NCBI GenBank assembly: GCA_015680685.1
Contig: MNCI01010013.1
Coordinates: 24,402 to 51,611, forward strand
Source: Gnetum montanum
Lineage: Eukaryota > Streptophyta > Gnetopsida > Gnetales > Gnetaceae
DNA: 27,210 nt
Direction of reading: 5' to 3'
Shown: piece by piece, positions 16,466 to 27,119 of the stretch
Layout of the letters: each line of letters starts with the position of its first letter
Position numbering within the stretch: position 1 is the stretch's first letter
Position numbers and translations under genes: made by a program
The notes under the pieces: generated by a model
The model's database searches: none
What the model saw: only the letters and a program-made list of their open reading frames with translations
Told to the model about the DNA's origin: nothing

Positions 16466-19326
16466 ATGGCACCAAAACCAAGGCATCCAAGGGGCGAAGG
16501 ACCATCATAACCTAGGGACAAGCGTCCATGAATGGGAAGGGGATGAGGCATCTAGCAACCAAAGCACGCTGAGGGCTCTCATGCAACTGGTCCCCTCCGC
16601 GAAGAACCTGATGTGGAATCTGTCCATCAGATTCTCGAAGAGGAGATGCCCAACAATCAATCAAAAGGGGATGAAACTCTAGAGATAGTACCACGGCTTG
16701 AGGTCACCCTGACCCAAGCATGTCTTGANCAGAGATAGTACCATGGCTTGAGGTCACCCTGACCCAAGCATGTCTTGATGCTATCAAGTCATGAGAAGTG
16801 GAACAGATGGTCCTACAAGAGTTAAAATTTGGACCATTTCTAGAGAACGCACCAGAAGATGTGAGACTTCAACTACAAAACTCTCCTATATAGCCAATTA
16901 TCACAACCAGTGGTGAATGGTACCTAGGGGAGACATACCTCTTCTGGAAAAATCAGCAATGAAGGTCTAGGATAAGAATCAAAGACATCTATGTCTCTTA
17001 CTCTGCAAAGGCAATAACAAAAGCTCTGGGGTTGCCAGAGATTGGAGCAGATGTGACAAAGATCTCGAAACAAGTAGACCCTGAGGTAAAAGGGGAGTAG
17101 ATTAGGTGGTTCTATGGGATAGATTGTAAGGAGTTTAGCACTCTAACCACCGCTGAGAGGGTGTATTCAAAGATTACATCTTACCACCTAAACCCAACGG
17201 TGAGATCCAGCAAAATCACGGCCTTCTCCGCTCATGCATGTGTCGCACTAAGTAGGAAATTTACAATGAGCCTTGCACAGTTGATATTCTTGGAAATTGA
17301 AAAGAGGTTCACTGAAAGTGAACATGGAAAACGAGCTCTCCCCTTTCCCTACTTAATCAAAAAATTATGCAAATGGGCAGGGATAGCATGCTATGCCAAT
17401 GATACACTCCAGCACATCTCGATTGCCTCATGGTGCTAAATTATGAAGGATAGGACTCTTGCCACTACACATACAGAGGAAGAGCAGCAACGACCTCCAC
17501 AAAAAATGAGGTTGGGTTTGCAAACTATTACAAAACACATTCGCAAATTCTGACAATCGCTATTGAGCCAACAAGAGCAATCTGGAAGGACCAATGGAGG
17601 AGAAGAGCCCTTGGTCTATCGCCCTGCAATGAGCCACCTGGAGCAAGTGGCTTGATTAGTCAATTTGCTAGAAAGAGTAGGGCCAATGTTCTCTGCGACC
17701 TAAATGCAAGTGCCAGCAAGAATAGATCCTAGCATCCAAGAGGTAATAGTATCAACTCAACAACTATTCACTGAAATTTTAGGGAATGCTGCTACCTTCT
17801 CGATACACGTGGAGGATGAAAAGGGGGCGATAGTCCTAGTGATGCAGCACCAAGGATAGGAGATTGTGGTTGAAGTGGTTGCTGATATGATTGCTACGGC
17901 TCTCAATGCAATGGTGGCACCTGTATCAGATGTACAGGCATTTTGTAGAACTTCACATAGTAGGATTGATGTAGCATAACATGAAGAACTATTGGACCGA
18001 CTGGTGGGAACTAGGCAACCACTTCCAGATAACATCATTGCAACCCAGTTAGAGCTACTTTCAGTAAGGGGTAAGAGCCTCATTTTGGAAGGGCAACTTA
18101 AAGTTGCTCAAGCCACTTGTCAATGCTTGGCAACAGAAGTCACCCAGTTAAGAACCCAACTTTCCAATCCAGCTCTCCTTAACCGTGAGCTCACTAGAGA
18201 TGAAGCTTTTTAATAGCTTTTGGTTAAACTTCAAATAGTTGAGGATGAGTGAGAGTCAATGATCTTTGATAAGTCCTTAGTAGATGCTTAGACATATCAT
18301 TTAGATAAGGACTTGATAGAGGTTTTCCAAGAGAACATCAGGTTGATTGTGGAGGTCCATCGCCTACGTAATGTTGGTGCTAAAAATGAGCACATGAAAA
18401 ATTTTATTCATCAACAATAGGAAGAGCTAGCCAGGGTGAATGCGGATGTGAGAAGGTTAGCCACTAAGAATCGAAGTCTGTCCATGGAGGAGGTTTGAAC
18501 TTTACGAAAGAAATTTGCCATTGAAATCGTTGCTTGGAAGAACGAGGCCCTGAAATTTGAAAAAGTCAAGAATCATTACAGGGATCAAGTGGGATTGCAA
18601 AAGGAAGGGAATCAGAAACAAATTCAAGTCACAAAGGCTAAGCTGAACCAAGCACTCCAGTAGCTCTGAGAAGGAGGTGAGGTATGGAAACCTATCTTTG
18701 ATGGGTTGAATTCCTACAATCAAGCTAAAATTTACCTCAAGGAACTCCAGATTGAGGAAATGAGAGAGTATATGGAGCTTTCCAACCTTTGCTATGCAAA
18801 CCTAGCTATGCTCACAACTGGGAGACCACGATCTGATTTGGAGAAGCAAGTGGCCACCTTGTATTCTTTATATGAGTGCGAGTTCCAAGTGCACAAAGTG
18901 ACAAAGAAGAAATTGGAAACAACAAACACAAAGCTCGAGGTTCTCTGCATGATTTTTGAAGGATAGTGTGCAGCTACAGAGAACTTGGCCCATCAAATGA
19001 ATGACTACCAGTAGCTACAAATATCAATTTGAGCATTCAACATCAAATGGAAATAGTTCGCAACCTGGTTCATCAACTTGAAAGAACTCTTCCCGGCACT
19101 GCCATGCCCTTGGAAGGTTCCAGTTCCAGCACACAATGGTGAAGCCACCTGTATAGTGAATGATCCCAGAAGCAAAGAGGAAAAAATGAGGGCCCTCTTG
19201 GAGGCTTTCAGATTTCCTCCAGAAGTTGTAGCAGCTGTGGGGCAGCTATCATTTGTGCCACCACTGCCGCATGGGCCAAGGGTTGGTGAAGGTTTATCAA
19301 AACCACCACCACCAAGGATGGTGTGA
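16466..19326 (+). pseudogene. Element 4 ORF: putative plant transposon protein-like domain plus coiled coil, decayed
   Basis: A single frame from ATG 16466 to TGA 19324-19326, once a 50-bp duplication at 16681-16780 is allowed for, gives about 935 codons. It holds 26 internal stops (11 TAG, 10 TGA, 5 TAA) and no other frameshift. The part at about 16900-17440 (GEWYLGETYLFW, IYVSYSAKAITKALGLPEI, FPYLIKKLCKWAGI) resembles the putative plant transposon protein domain found in plant gypsy elements, where a VPFSREAI..YGLP-like motif and a LITALCKxAGV-like motif occur. The section 18000-19020 is Lys/Glu/Gln-rich with long heptad-like stretches, probably coiled coil. The C-terminus is Pro-rich. A polypurine tract and 3' LTR follow within 250 bp, so this is the last (or only) ORF of its element. 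Function unknown; the domain match is from memory of motif style. Confidence 0.55.
16681..16780. repeat. 50-bp tandem duplication flanking an N
   Basis: Positions 16681-16728 and 16731-16778 are identical except one base (CCACGG versus CCATGG), separated by 'NC' at 16729-16730. The duplication shifts the reading frame by two, and removing one copy restores the frame on both sides. The N at the joint suggests an assembly artefact. Confidence 0.9.
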
Positions 19327-19566
19327 TCCTCTCTAGCAAGTTTTGCATCTTTCTACATACCAGAGACTCTTGGACTGGCAGGGTGTTCAATTTTGTCTCT
19401 AAATACCACCATTTCTGTAATTTTTCTTTCTTTATATACTCAGGCACTTGGCGTGTCAGTAAGTTGATGTTGTGTCATGTGTGTGTGTCAAGTCATGTGT
19501 GTTGTAAATAAAAGTCCATACCTTCCAAATTGTAATAGGAACTCGAGGATGAGTTTTTACTTAGTC
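19327..19566 (+). other. 3' untranslated spacer of element 4
   Basis: No ORF. It contains a TG-rich patch (about 19465-19505). The last ~25 bp (CTCGAGGATGAGTTTTTACT) match the corresponding position next to LTR-B (GTCGAGGATGAGTTTTCATT on the minus strand, 27129-27155), which confirms that both flanks are internal 3' ends of one family. Confidence 0.6.
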
Positions 19567-19575
19567 GTGGGGGTA
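19567..19575 (+). promoter_or_regulatory. Polypurine tract of element 4
   Basis: GTGGGGGTA abuts the LTR-A start TGATG. The same position next to LTR-B reads ATGGGGGTA on the minus strand. The tract would prime plus-strand DNA synthesis. Confidence 0.7.
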
Positions 19576-19608
19576 TGATGAAGTGCTAAATGGTCAATGC
19601 GTTTACTA

Positions 19609-19640
19609 GGCCACGTATACAGGACCTTGTATACGTGGCC
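19609..19640. repeat. Perfect 12-bp inverted repeat in U3 of LTR-A
   Basis: GGCCACGTATAC (19609-19620) and GTATACGTGGCC (19629-19640) are exact reverse complements around 8 nt. Partial echoes follow (GCATCGATGTGGCC, GTTGACGTGGCC, CTGTCGACGCA) up to about 19695. The TATA box is ~105 bp downstream. Confidence 0.9.
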
Positions 19641-19742
19641 GCATCGATGTGGCCTTGTATATGTAGCCTCGTTGACGTGGCCCTGTCGACGCATCCTTCC
19701 ATGTGTCAATGTGACCCCATTTACGCAACATCTGTTTTGGCC

Positions 19743-19750
19743 TATAAATA
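19743..19750 (+). promoter_or_regulatory. TATA box of LTR-A
   Basis: GGCCTATAAATAAGTG; start of transcription expected near 19775. The AATAAA at 19920 lies 177 bp downstream, nearly the same distance as in LTR-B. Confidence 0.65.
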
Positions 19751-19919
19751 AGTGGGCTCCCACCACTCTTAGGTTACCTTTTTGTTAGTTGTAGCAAATC
19801 TCTTGTAGTTTGTTTCCATGAGAGTTAGAATATTTTCCAAGTACCCGCAGTAGGTGTAAGAAAGGTGCATGGCTCTTTCCATGAGCATTGATGTACCTAA
19901 GCCCATTGGCATGAACGAC

Positions 19920-19925
19920 AATAAA
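19920..19925 (+). terminator. Poly(A) signal in LTR-A
   Basis: AATAAA in the context GACAATAAAGATGAG aligns with GGCAATAAAGATTGAG of LTR-B, so it is conserved within the family. Confidence 0.5.
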
Positions 19926-20509
19926 GATGAGCTTTTCAAGCAGTCCTTGCAGTAATTGGACTTAGCCATTTCTATGCATTTATAGTTTAATATTTATATG
20001 CTTTAATAATTCATTGAGTTTATGTTATTATTATTTTAATCGCTCTTGCTTGTTTATAGTTCGTAGGAACCATAAGTACGACCATCTCGAACATAAACCC
20101 AACACTTGACAACCCAGTGATGCTTAACATCTGGTAACCCAGTAGTGGTTAGGGGATGCTTAGGATGTGCATAGAAGATGGAATCAGATACTTATGCTAG
20201 GAAGAGTTAGGACCTAGATTAGGATAATTATAGATTACATAACATTTCATTCCTTACTTTCCATTACGAAAGTTAGGTGCTAGAAGATAAAGTAAAAAGC
20301 CATAAAAATCAGTTGCCTCAATCTCACTTAACCATCGCCACTAGAACATCACAAGTGAGGTTGGGAAGATAATGACAATTTTAACAAAGGGTTTTTCTAG
20401 TTAAGGTCTAGTGCATGCTAAGTGCTTACAGTCTACAGAATTCGACTGAGTCACATGTGAATGCCCGTGATTCGCATGGTTGGGTGTAGGGGTACCTAGC
20501 CGCTCATCA

Positions 20510-21440
20510 TCGTTATCAAAATAGATATGAAATAAAAGGGATATGGAAATTTATTTTTGGCAAAGGATTTGGCATCACTAATAAAATAAAACATGGATCA
20601 GATGGTTGACTAAATAAAAATAAAAAACAAAACCATAGTAGGAAATAATGGTGAAGCAAATCATGGTGGAAAAATCAAGGTATATTTTCCTTCAATAATG
20701 CTACATGTTAGACTAGACTTATACATTGTTTAGGCTTCAGTTTACTTTTATACATCTTTCAAGCCCTACAAAAGTCTAGATTTCCACTTTCCCAAGTGGA
20801 TTTATCAATTTTCAACTCCATCATCTTAACCAATAGTTCTTGAACTCTATTTGCCATCTAAAAAATAGTAGTAAAACCTATAATATTTCTTGCTTACTTT
20901 TTTGTTTCTAGTTCTATAACTTGGTCTTTTAGTAAATCCCATGCCACCTTCTACCTCTTATCTATACTTCTTAAATGCTCTAGCGTATTTTTATTTATCT
21001 TTATAAGCATGCTTGAGATCTTCATTTAATGTCTAATTTTAAGTTAGAGTCTCAATGAAGACTTGTCTATTATTATTTAGCATCATGTGAAAGGCGCTAA
21101 CGTTAAAATAATATACTATCGTTATATAATTCAATATCATCAGATTGTAAAGTAAATCATTATTGACCATGATGAAAAAGGATTTGGCCAAATAACTAAT
21201 ATCCTTAGTGACTATGACTCAGATGGTTGCTGGATAACTATCTTCATCCACTCATTTAATATCCTTTAGTGTAGCTTTATTATATACCATTTTTTCCACG
21301 AGGATCTTCTTCACTGAAGTTTTTAAAGAATTTCAACATTATCTCATAATGAGCAACCTTATTTTTTAAGTTGCACTGTTACATAATTATGTTCATTGTG
21401 AATGAAGATAGTATAGAATTTTTAGTAAAAGCCTTAGTAT
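20510..21440. other. AT-rich sequence upstream of the LINE remnant
   Basis: No gene seen. Composition becomes strongly AT-rich immediately after LTR-A. The missing ORF1 and N-terminal endonuclease of the LINE would lie here, but no motif is readable. Confidence 0.5.
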
Positions 21441-24225
21441 TTATTTATAGAGATTTTAATACAAGAATAGAGTCACAGTGAAAAAATATTATTTAGTTAC
21501 AGCATAATGTTGATAGTTTAAACATTTTTAAAGATCATAGATGGAAATGACATTTTGTAGATAGAACTCTTAATAAGATGGGTCAACAACTATCAGAAGC
21601 AATAACCATTTTTTATATGTTGATTTGCAATGGTCTTGCTAGATTTTCTCAATATTCATCATTTCCTTTTATAGGACCTCATGATAACTCTTGTATTGAT
21701 TTGTTTTTATATCCTTATGAAGATATTCATTTTATTAAAAAGTTGAAAGTGGAAGAGTGTTTAGTGAAGTCTTGAGATTGTCATGTAGAGTTTTTATTAT
21801 AAATTCAAATTTCTTATTAGATAGTAAAAATAAGAATGGAAAAAAAATTTAGTACAGACTCACCCCAAAAGTCAAGGAAAAATAAATTAATATCACACAT
21901 AATAAATAGACTTTTAAAAGATGGCATAAGAAGCTTGAATAAGTTTTCTTACAACAACTAAGGAAGTTATACATTCACAATAATGGGATGCTCACAAGGC
22001 TTGGTTTAATTAGCATTGTATATAGGCTAAAAAAAATATTATGAATGTAAACAAGATTCACAGACAAAGTTATGTTAATGCATATAAATGCTTGATTAGA
22101 ACAAAGAAAAGAAAATTTATTATGGAGCAATAGGAATATTTTGCTTACATCATTAAAAAGAAACCTAGACAGTTTTGATAATGTTTTCATTATAAATATT
22201 TTTTGTCATTTATTTTATTTCAAGATATTTTCTCATTTTACAATAGGTTATTTACAAGAGAAGATGATAATTCTACTACTATTGTGTAATAATCATCTCT
22301 CTAATTTACCTTTGAGGAAGTCATAAGGGGGTATTAAAAAGCTAGCATTTGGAAAAGCTATAGATTTAGATGGTTTATATGTAGAATTATTAAAGTAGGC
22401 AGGATCTACTATTCCTAACAAGATTTGGCACATATTAAATTTTAGAATAAAGTAAAGATTAAATCAACATTGGAAACTTAGTAAAGCTATCTTGCTATAT
22501 AAAAAGGGAAATAAACTAATTTGAATAATTATTGAATGATCATTGTGAGTAATATTTTTGTTAAGTTGTTGAGCACTTTGCAAAAAAATAGAATTAGTTC
22601 TTAGGCTAAAGACAACTAGGTTAGGACAAGGTGTTAAGTAGCTTTTAAACAAAATAACTCCACTATTTATCACTTAGTTACTTCTAGACACTACATGGAG
22701 TTTCTAGAAATGACTAATAATTTTTTTTTATTTTTTTGATTGATTTTGGAAAAGCATATGATTTTGTGACTTGTGTAAAACTATGGTTATGCTTGCATAA
22801 AATCTGCCTCCCTTAAGATTTTCTTGTAGCAATTCAAAGATTGTACAAGGAAGTGATTATTGAAATTATAAATAGAAATTCAAAGAAAGAATTTCAATTC
22901 TAGAATAGAATTGGAGTTAAAACAAGTTAACTACTTTCATCAACTCTCTTTAGTATCTTTATTGATGAAATGCAAGAATGGTTGTACAATGGGTACGATG
23001 GTTATGCTATCAAAATTGGATTTTGAGTAGTAAATATTATTTTATATAAACAATGTTACCTTGATTTCCACTATTGTAGAAGGTATGCAAAATACATTGT
23101 AAATTTTAGAAAATTAGTCTTTCATTTGGACTTTAGGTGAATCTAGATAAAACCAAATTGATAATATGAGATACAAGGAATACTTATTATAACTTTCATT
23201 TTGGAGGTACTGATGTGCAAATAGTAGGCTCTTTTAAATATTTGGATCTCATTTATATGAACAATTATATGTGAGAGAATTGCATTAAAGAAAAAATAGC
23301 AAGAGATTTCAATATTTTATATAATTTCAAAAATAAGTGCAAGGATTTAGGACTCTAAGCTTGGAAGGTTAGAAAAATAGTTTTTTATACTATCATCTAT
23401 CCTACTATAATGTGTGGATGTGCTATTTGGGGACTTGGAATTAGTGCTAAACTTTGACAAGATATTGAAAGAGTGGGAAAAACTTTTCTTCTTGATGAGT
23501 TAAAGATGAATATATAAATACCTTATTCAATGTTATTATGTGAATGTGATTTATTACCTTAATAAAAAGAACCCTTGAATATTATACAATTCTTGAGGAT
23601 TTGTGAGACTATAGTTGGTATTTTCAAGGGATGCAATGCCTGAGAAAATGAAATAGCTCTTGAAAGGATATGCAAAAAAATCCTAAGCATATTTGCTAAC
23701 TAGTTAAGAAGAAGATTTTAAATCATATGTGGTTTACTATGAAAGGTAAGAGAATTTTATTTACTTCACATTAGATCTAATAAACTAGAAGTTGAAGCTC
23801 ACTATCTCTCACTTACTATTCTAATTGAGTATCAAAATGCTATCAACAGGCTTCTCTTAGGTTCTCATCATCTAAGAAATGAAAGTGGAAGTTCAATTCA
23901 ACTCCCTTGAGAAGAGCGTATTTGTAGGTTTTGCAAATTAGGAGCCCTTGAAGATGAGTTACATCTATTTCTTTTTTGTGCTATGACTAACCATTTGAGA
24001 TAACTTTATAATGACATAACAAAAAACCTATATGATTTGTTTTTTATGTGTCCATTAGTTCTTGGTCAATTTGTAGAGTCTATCATTAATTTTTATGAAA
24101 ATAGATCCTATGTATCTTTTAACATAATAAAGCTTTATTTCATTTCACTTCATAATCACATTGTGACACATTCCATTATTCTATTTGAACTTATTTTGTT
24201 TACTTTAGTGAAGTTATCTCCATGA
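21440..24225 (+). mobile_element. Degenerate LINE (non-LTR retrotransposon) ORF2
   Basis: Endonuclease remnant: RDFNTRIESQ (21449 on, the GDFNxR motif) and, in the same frame, MGQQLSEAITIFYMLICNGL with SCIDLFL near 21690. Reverse transcriptase: GKAIDLDGLYVELLK (near 22350), WKLSKAILLYKKGNK (near 22470), IDFGKAYDF (22739-22765), then NRIGVK and STLFSIFIDEMQEWL (near 22905-22990). The YADD catalytic box could not be read. C-terminal domain: FGGTDVQIVGSFKYLDL (near 23200), KNKCKDLGL, IIYPTIMCGCAIWGLG (near 23400), and CRFCKLGALEDELHLF (from 23932). Such elements integrate by target-primed reverse transcription. Many stops and frameshifts make this an old, dead copy. Confidence 0.8.
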
Positions 24226-26296
24226 ATATATACTCTTCTTTAGCAAACTTTCCAATAAATAATTTTAGTAGCAATTTCTTATTTCTATCTTTCAATATCA
24301 TAATAACTTGAGATAATTTAAAATTGCTAACATCTTTCACAAAAGTTGAAAGAAGGTAGATATAAGAGAAATATGGGGATGAAGAATAATAATAGATGAG
24401 TACCTACCCCAATAGTTTCTCTTTTAAAATTGAAATTTAATTCTCTTTGCTAACTTTCTTTACTACAACATAGAGTAGATTTAGTAGAGGCCACAAAATA
24501 ACATACATTTTATCTTTAATACATGTACAAAAGTTTATGATTTTTTCCATGCTAGAATATGACATCTTGAACTATGAAATTGCAAGTCTAAAAATGGAAG
24601 TAATTCAAGCTTTGCCTCAATATTCTTTAGAAATAAAAAATATAACAAGTTGATTCATTAAAAACATTACTTCTTTTAAGGTAAAATTTATTTTTACTAT
24701 TTAAAAATAGAATTATAGAATTTTGTTTTTGAATCTTGGAGAACCATCAAATCTTCTAGATTGAAATATGAATTAGTTATTATTGTAGGTGTAAATACAA
24801 TTCTCAAGTAACAATTTGTTTTTTAATATGAAAAACTCCACAAATAATGTTAATTCTAACCTTTCTAACATTATACAAAATCCATTTTCACTAGCTAGAT
24901 GGTAAGATTAAGATCAAAGTAATGATACTATACACTAATCATAGGGGCCACATATCTTTCATATTCATCATTTATTAGTAAAATATTGAAGCTTTATGAC
25001 TTCTTGGCCATGATTTGATTTTGTGCTATTATTGTTGAGCGGAGTCTAATCTTCTTCGCACTTTTATTAATTGTGAAGTATGAGGCTTCACTATGGGAAG
25101 TACCAAAGTGAACTTTGAATTATGGTGATGATTGTGATGGTATCTCAAACAATTATTATCTAAAGACTCTTAAGTGAGGTATTTTTCATTGCAATTCCTT
25201 TTATATATACTCCACAATTATCCATGACATCACCACTATGAATCATTTTAATAAATTGGTATGCAAACTACAAGAATTTAGGTTTTCATAATAATTTTAT
25301 GAAAAATATCAAAATCTTGAATATAAATAAAAATGTTAGCTAATAATATATTCTACAAAATTATATAACATAAAAAGTCCCAGTTCTTGTACTATTTTAC
25401 ATGAAATTTTTTAGATCTCAAAAGAAAAGTGTTAAATACATGTTGTGAATAGTCTAAAAGTAGAAAATTACGATTTAAATTACAACACATTGAGATTTAC
25501 TATGATCTCTATTGCATAAAAATCTCTATAACATTTGATTTGCAAGAGTAAAAATGAAATTTTTTAGTTTCAACTATTATAATTGCCATTACATTTAATG
25601 TACTCATCAAATTTCTCATGATATTAAGCTCATAGTACTAGTGCTAATTTTTATGATTAGAAGATCACAATGTTCAAAGAAATAAATAATAAATTATGTT
25701 AAATTAGATTAATATAGAATTGTAAGTGTTTAACAACACTATGGAATGATGCTCACCATAGTATTAGTGTTAAACTATTAGAAGTACACTACAAGTATAA
25801 AATATAGCTTGAGATATATAATTCAATTAATTAGATAATCTCAGATTGAATTAAATGTATGTGTCAAACATGAAAACAAGATGCATATATAGTTGTAAGG
25901 AAATTGTCATGTTGGTTAGTAGAATAGACATGACAAATAGTTAACAATAATTAATAAAGTATTTAGAAACATAATTGATTATCAAATAAAAAAATTAAAC
26001 ACTACCATGATAGTAATACATTATTATGATGTAAATATAAACTCATGTTCTTACCAAATTCTTAACAATTTGTGTTGGCTATAATGTTAGGTACATATAA
26101 TCAAAGTGTTTCAATCATGATAACCTTACTTTTTTATTTATTATTTTATAGCATAAGATATTATGTGAATTAATAATTAAAAAATATTTAAATTTTCTCA
26201 TCTATCTTTTAAAATTTTTAAAAAGTTCTTATACATCTTGAGGTTATATCTATTTGAAAAATATGAAACTATTTGAAATTTCTTGATGTTGATATT
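24226..26296. other. AT-rich sequence with no recognisable feature
   Basis: About 2 kb between the LINE remnant and LTR-B. No ORF with motifs, no tandem repeat of note and no obvious poly(A) tail or target-site duplication marking the LINE end were seen. Confidence 0.6.
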
Positions 26297-26834
26297 TGAT
26301 GAGTGGCGAGGTACCCCTACACTCAACCATATGAATATGAGTGTAGCACATGCGATCCGGTCGAACTCCGTAGAAGGACTAGTTGTGGTACCTAGATCGT
26401 TAACCTTAGGTCGCAGTTCGTTGTCTTTCCACCTGGACTGGTTATTAGCTTTGTCATGTATGGTTTAGTCCATTGTGAGGTGTATGATGTGTTCCTAATT
26501 CTAATGCTACTCCTGAAGGCAGTGGAGTGTAAGATTAACTAAGCTAAGCTAGGAGGAAAAGGTAAGGAAATCTAATCTAGCCTAAGTGCAATGAGAAACC
26601 GATTCCTTGATCAACCGTACACATCTTGGACCTCGTGCATGACTACCACTAGGATTACCAAGCGCAGATCCTAGGTACACCACTAGGCTACCAAGTAGTC
26701 ACACTTAAATGATCGTAATCAAGTCGTACTCGTTCCGTGTTCTAGGAGTTTAAGGGTGAGAGAGAGAAAATGTTAAATAACATTAAATAAATAAAAAACA
26801 AAGTGACTGCTACAACGATGAAGTAATCTCAATC

Positions 26835-26840
26835 TTTATT
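26835..26840 (-). terminator. Poly(A) signal in LTR-B
   Basis: AATAAA (minus strand), about 175 bp downstream of the TATA box, in the same context as in LTR-A. Confidence 0.5.
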
Positions 26841-27012
26841 GCCAGTCATGTGCATGTCCAAGTACGTCACACTCGAATAAAGAATGTCGTACAATTACAT
26901 TCACCACACTAAAAGCAGACACGGGAAAAAATAATCTATCTCTAGAGTGGTCAAACTGCCAGAGCTTCACTACTTCTAACTCCTAACTATCAAACAAGGG
27001 AGAGCTGCTTCT

Positions 27013-27020
27013 TATTTATA
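27013..27020 (-). promoter_or_regulatory. TATA box of LTR-B
   Basis: The minus strand reads GTTTATAAATAAG, aligned with CCTATAAATAAG of LTR-A. It directs transcription leftward. Confidence 0.65.
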
Positions 27021-27037
27021 AACATTATGGTGGACTG

Positions 27038-27110
27038 TGATATCGCGTACGCGATATCATAGGGAAGATGTGATATCGCATACGCGATATCGCGGCCCAT
27101 GTGATATCGC
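27038..27110. repeat. GATATCGCGTACGCGATATC palindrome array in U3 of LTR-B
   Basis: The 20-bp sequence GATATCGCGTACGCGATATC (27039-27058) is a perfect palindrome, extended to 22 bp by flanking T/A. A second copy (27072-27091) has one mismatch (GCATACGC centre), and a half copy GATATCGCG lies at 27102-27110. The spacing is 33 and 30 bp. The array starts ~18 bp upstream of the TATA box and fills most of the U3. Confidence 0.95.
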
Positions 27111-27119
27111 GTCCCATCA

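Larger units (their letters stand above)
19576..20509 (+). mobile_element. LTR-A: complete 3' LTR of element 4 (934 bp)
   Basis: It begins TGATG right after the polypurine tract and ends CATCA (20505-20509), a 5-bp terminal inverted repeat. Internal landmarks: inverted repeat 19609-19640, TATA box 19743-19750, AATAAA 19920-19925, and a terminal block (GGGTGTAGGGGTACCTAGCC near 20481-20500). The same landmarks in the same order and spacing are found in LTR-B on the other strand. The following 5 bp are TCGTT; the other target-site copy was not located. Confidence 0.8.
26297..27119 (-). mobile_element. LTR-B: 3' LTR of an inverted element, same family as LTR-A (823 bp)
   Basis: On the minus strand it starts TGATG (27119-27115) after a polypurine tract and ends CTCATCA (26303-26297). 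It shares with LTR-A the polypurine flank, TATAAATA (27013-27020), CAATAAAG (AATAAA at 26835-26840), a GGTANCC-rich stretch (near 26670-26700), and the terminal block GTGTAGGGGTACC. The internal region of its element runs off the right edge. Flanking sequence on the minus strand after the end is AATAT. Confidence 0.8.

Noticed and set aside
1-19326. Stop codons repaired by U-to-C RNA editing, as in hornwort and fern organelles
   Set aside because: The stop types would fit, but these are nuclear-type retrotransposons with other inactivating changes (for example the integrase Glu to Lys), so mutation by cytosine deamination is simpler.
19557-19788. Open frames on both strands across the LTR-A U3
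   Set aside because: They follow from the inverted repeats in the promoter and show mirrored peptide words.
8200-20509. Elements 3 and 4 as one giant Athila-like element
   Set aside because: Attractive by gene order, but the LTR-like region at 8200-9665 and LTR-A do not match after their TATA boxes, so they are kept apart.
26283-26468. Short plus-strand frame at the left end of LTR-B
   Set aside because: It lies inside the terminal part of an LTR and has no counterpart in LTR-A.
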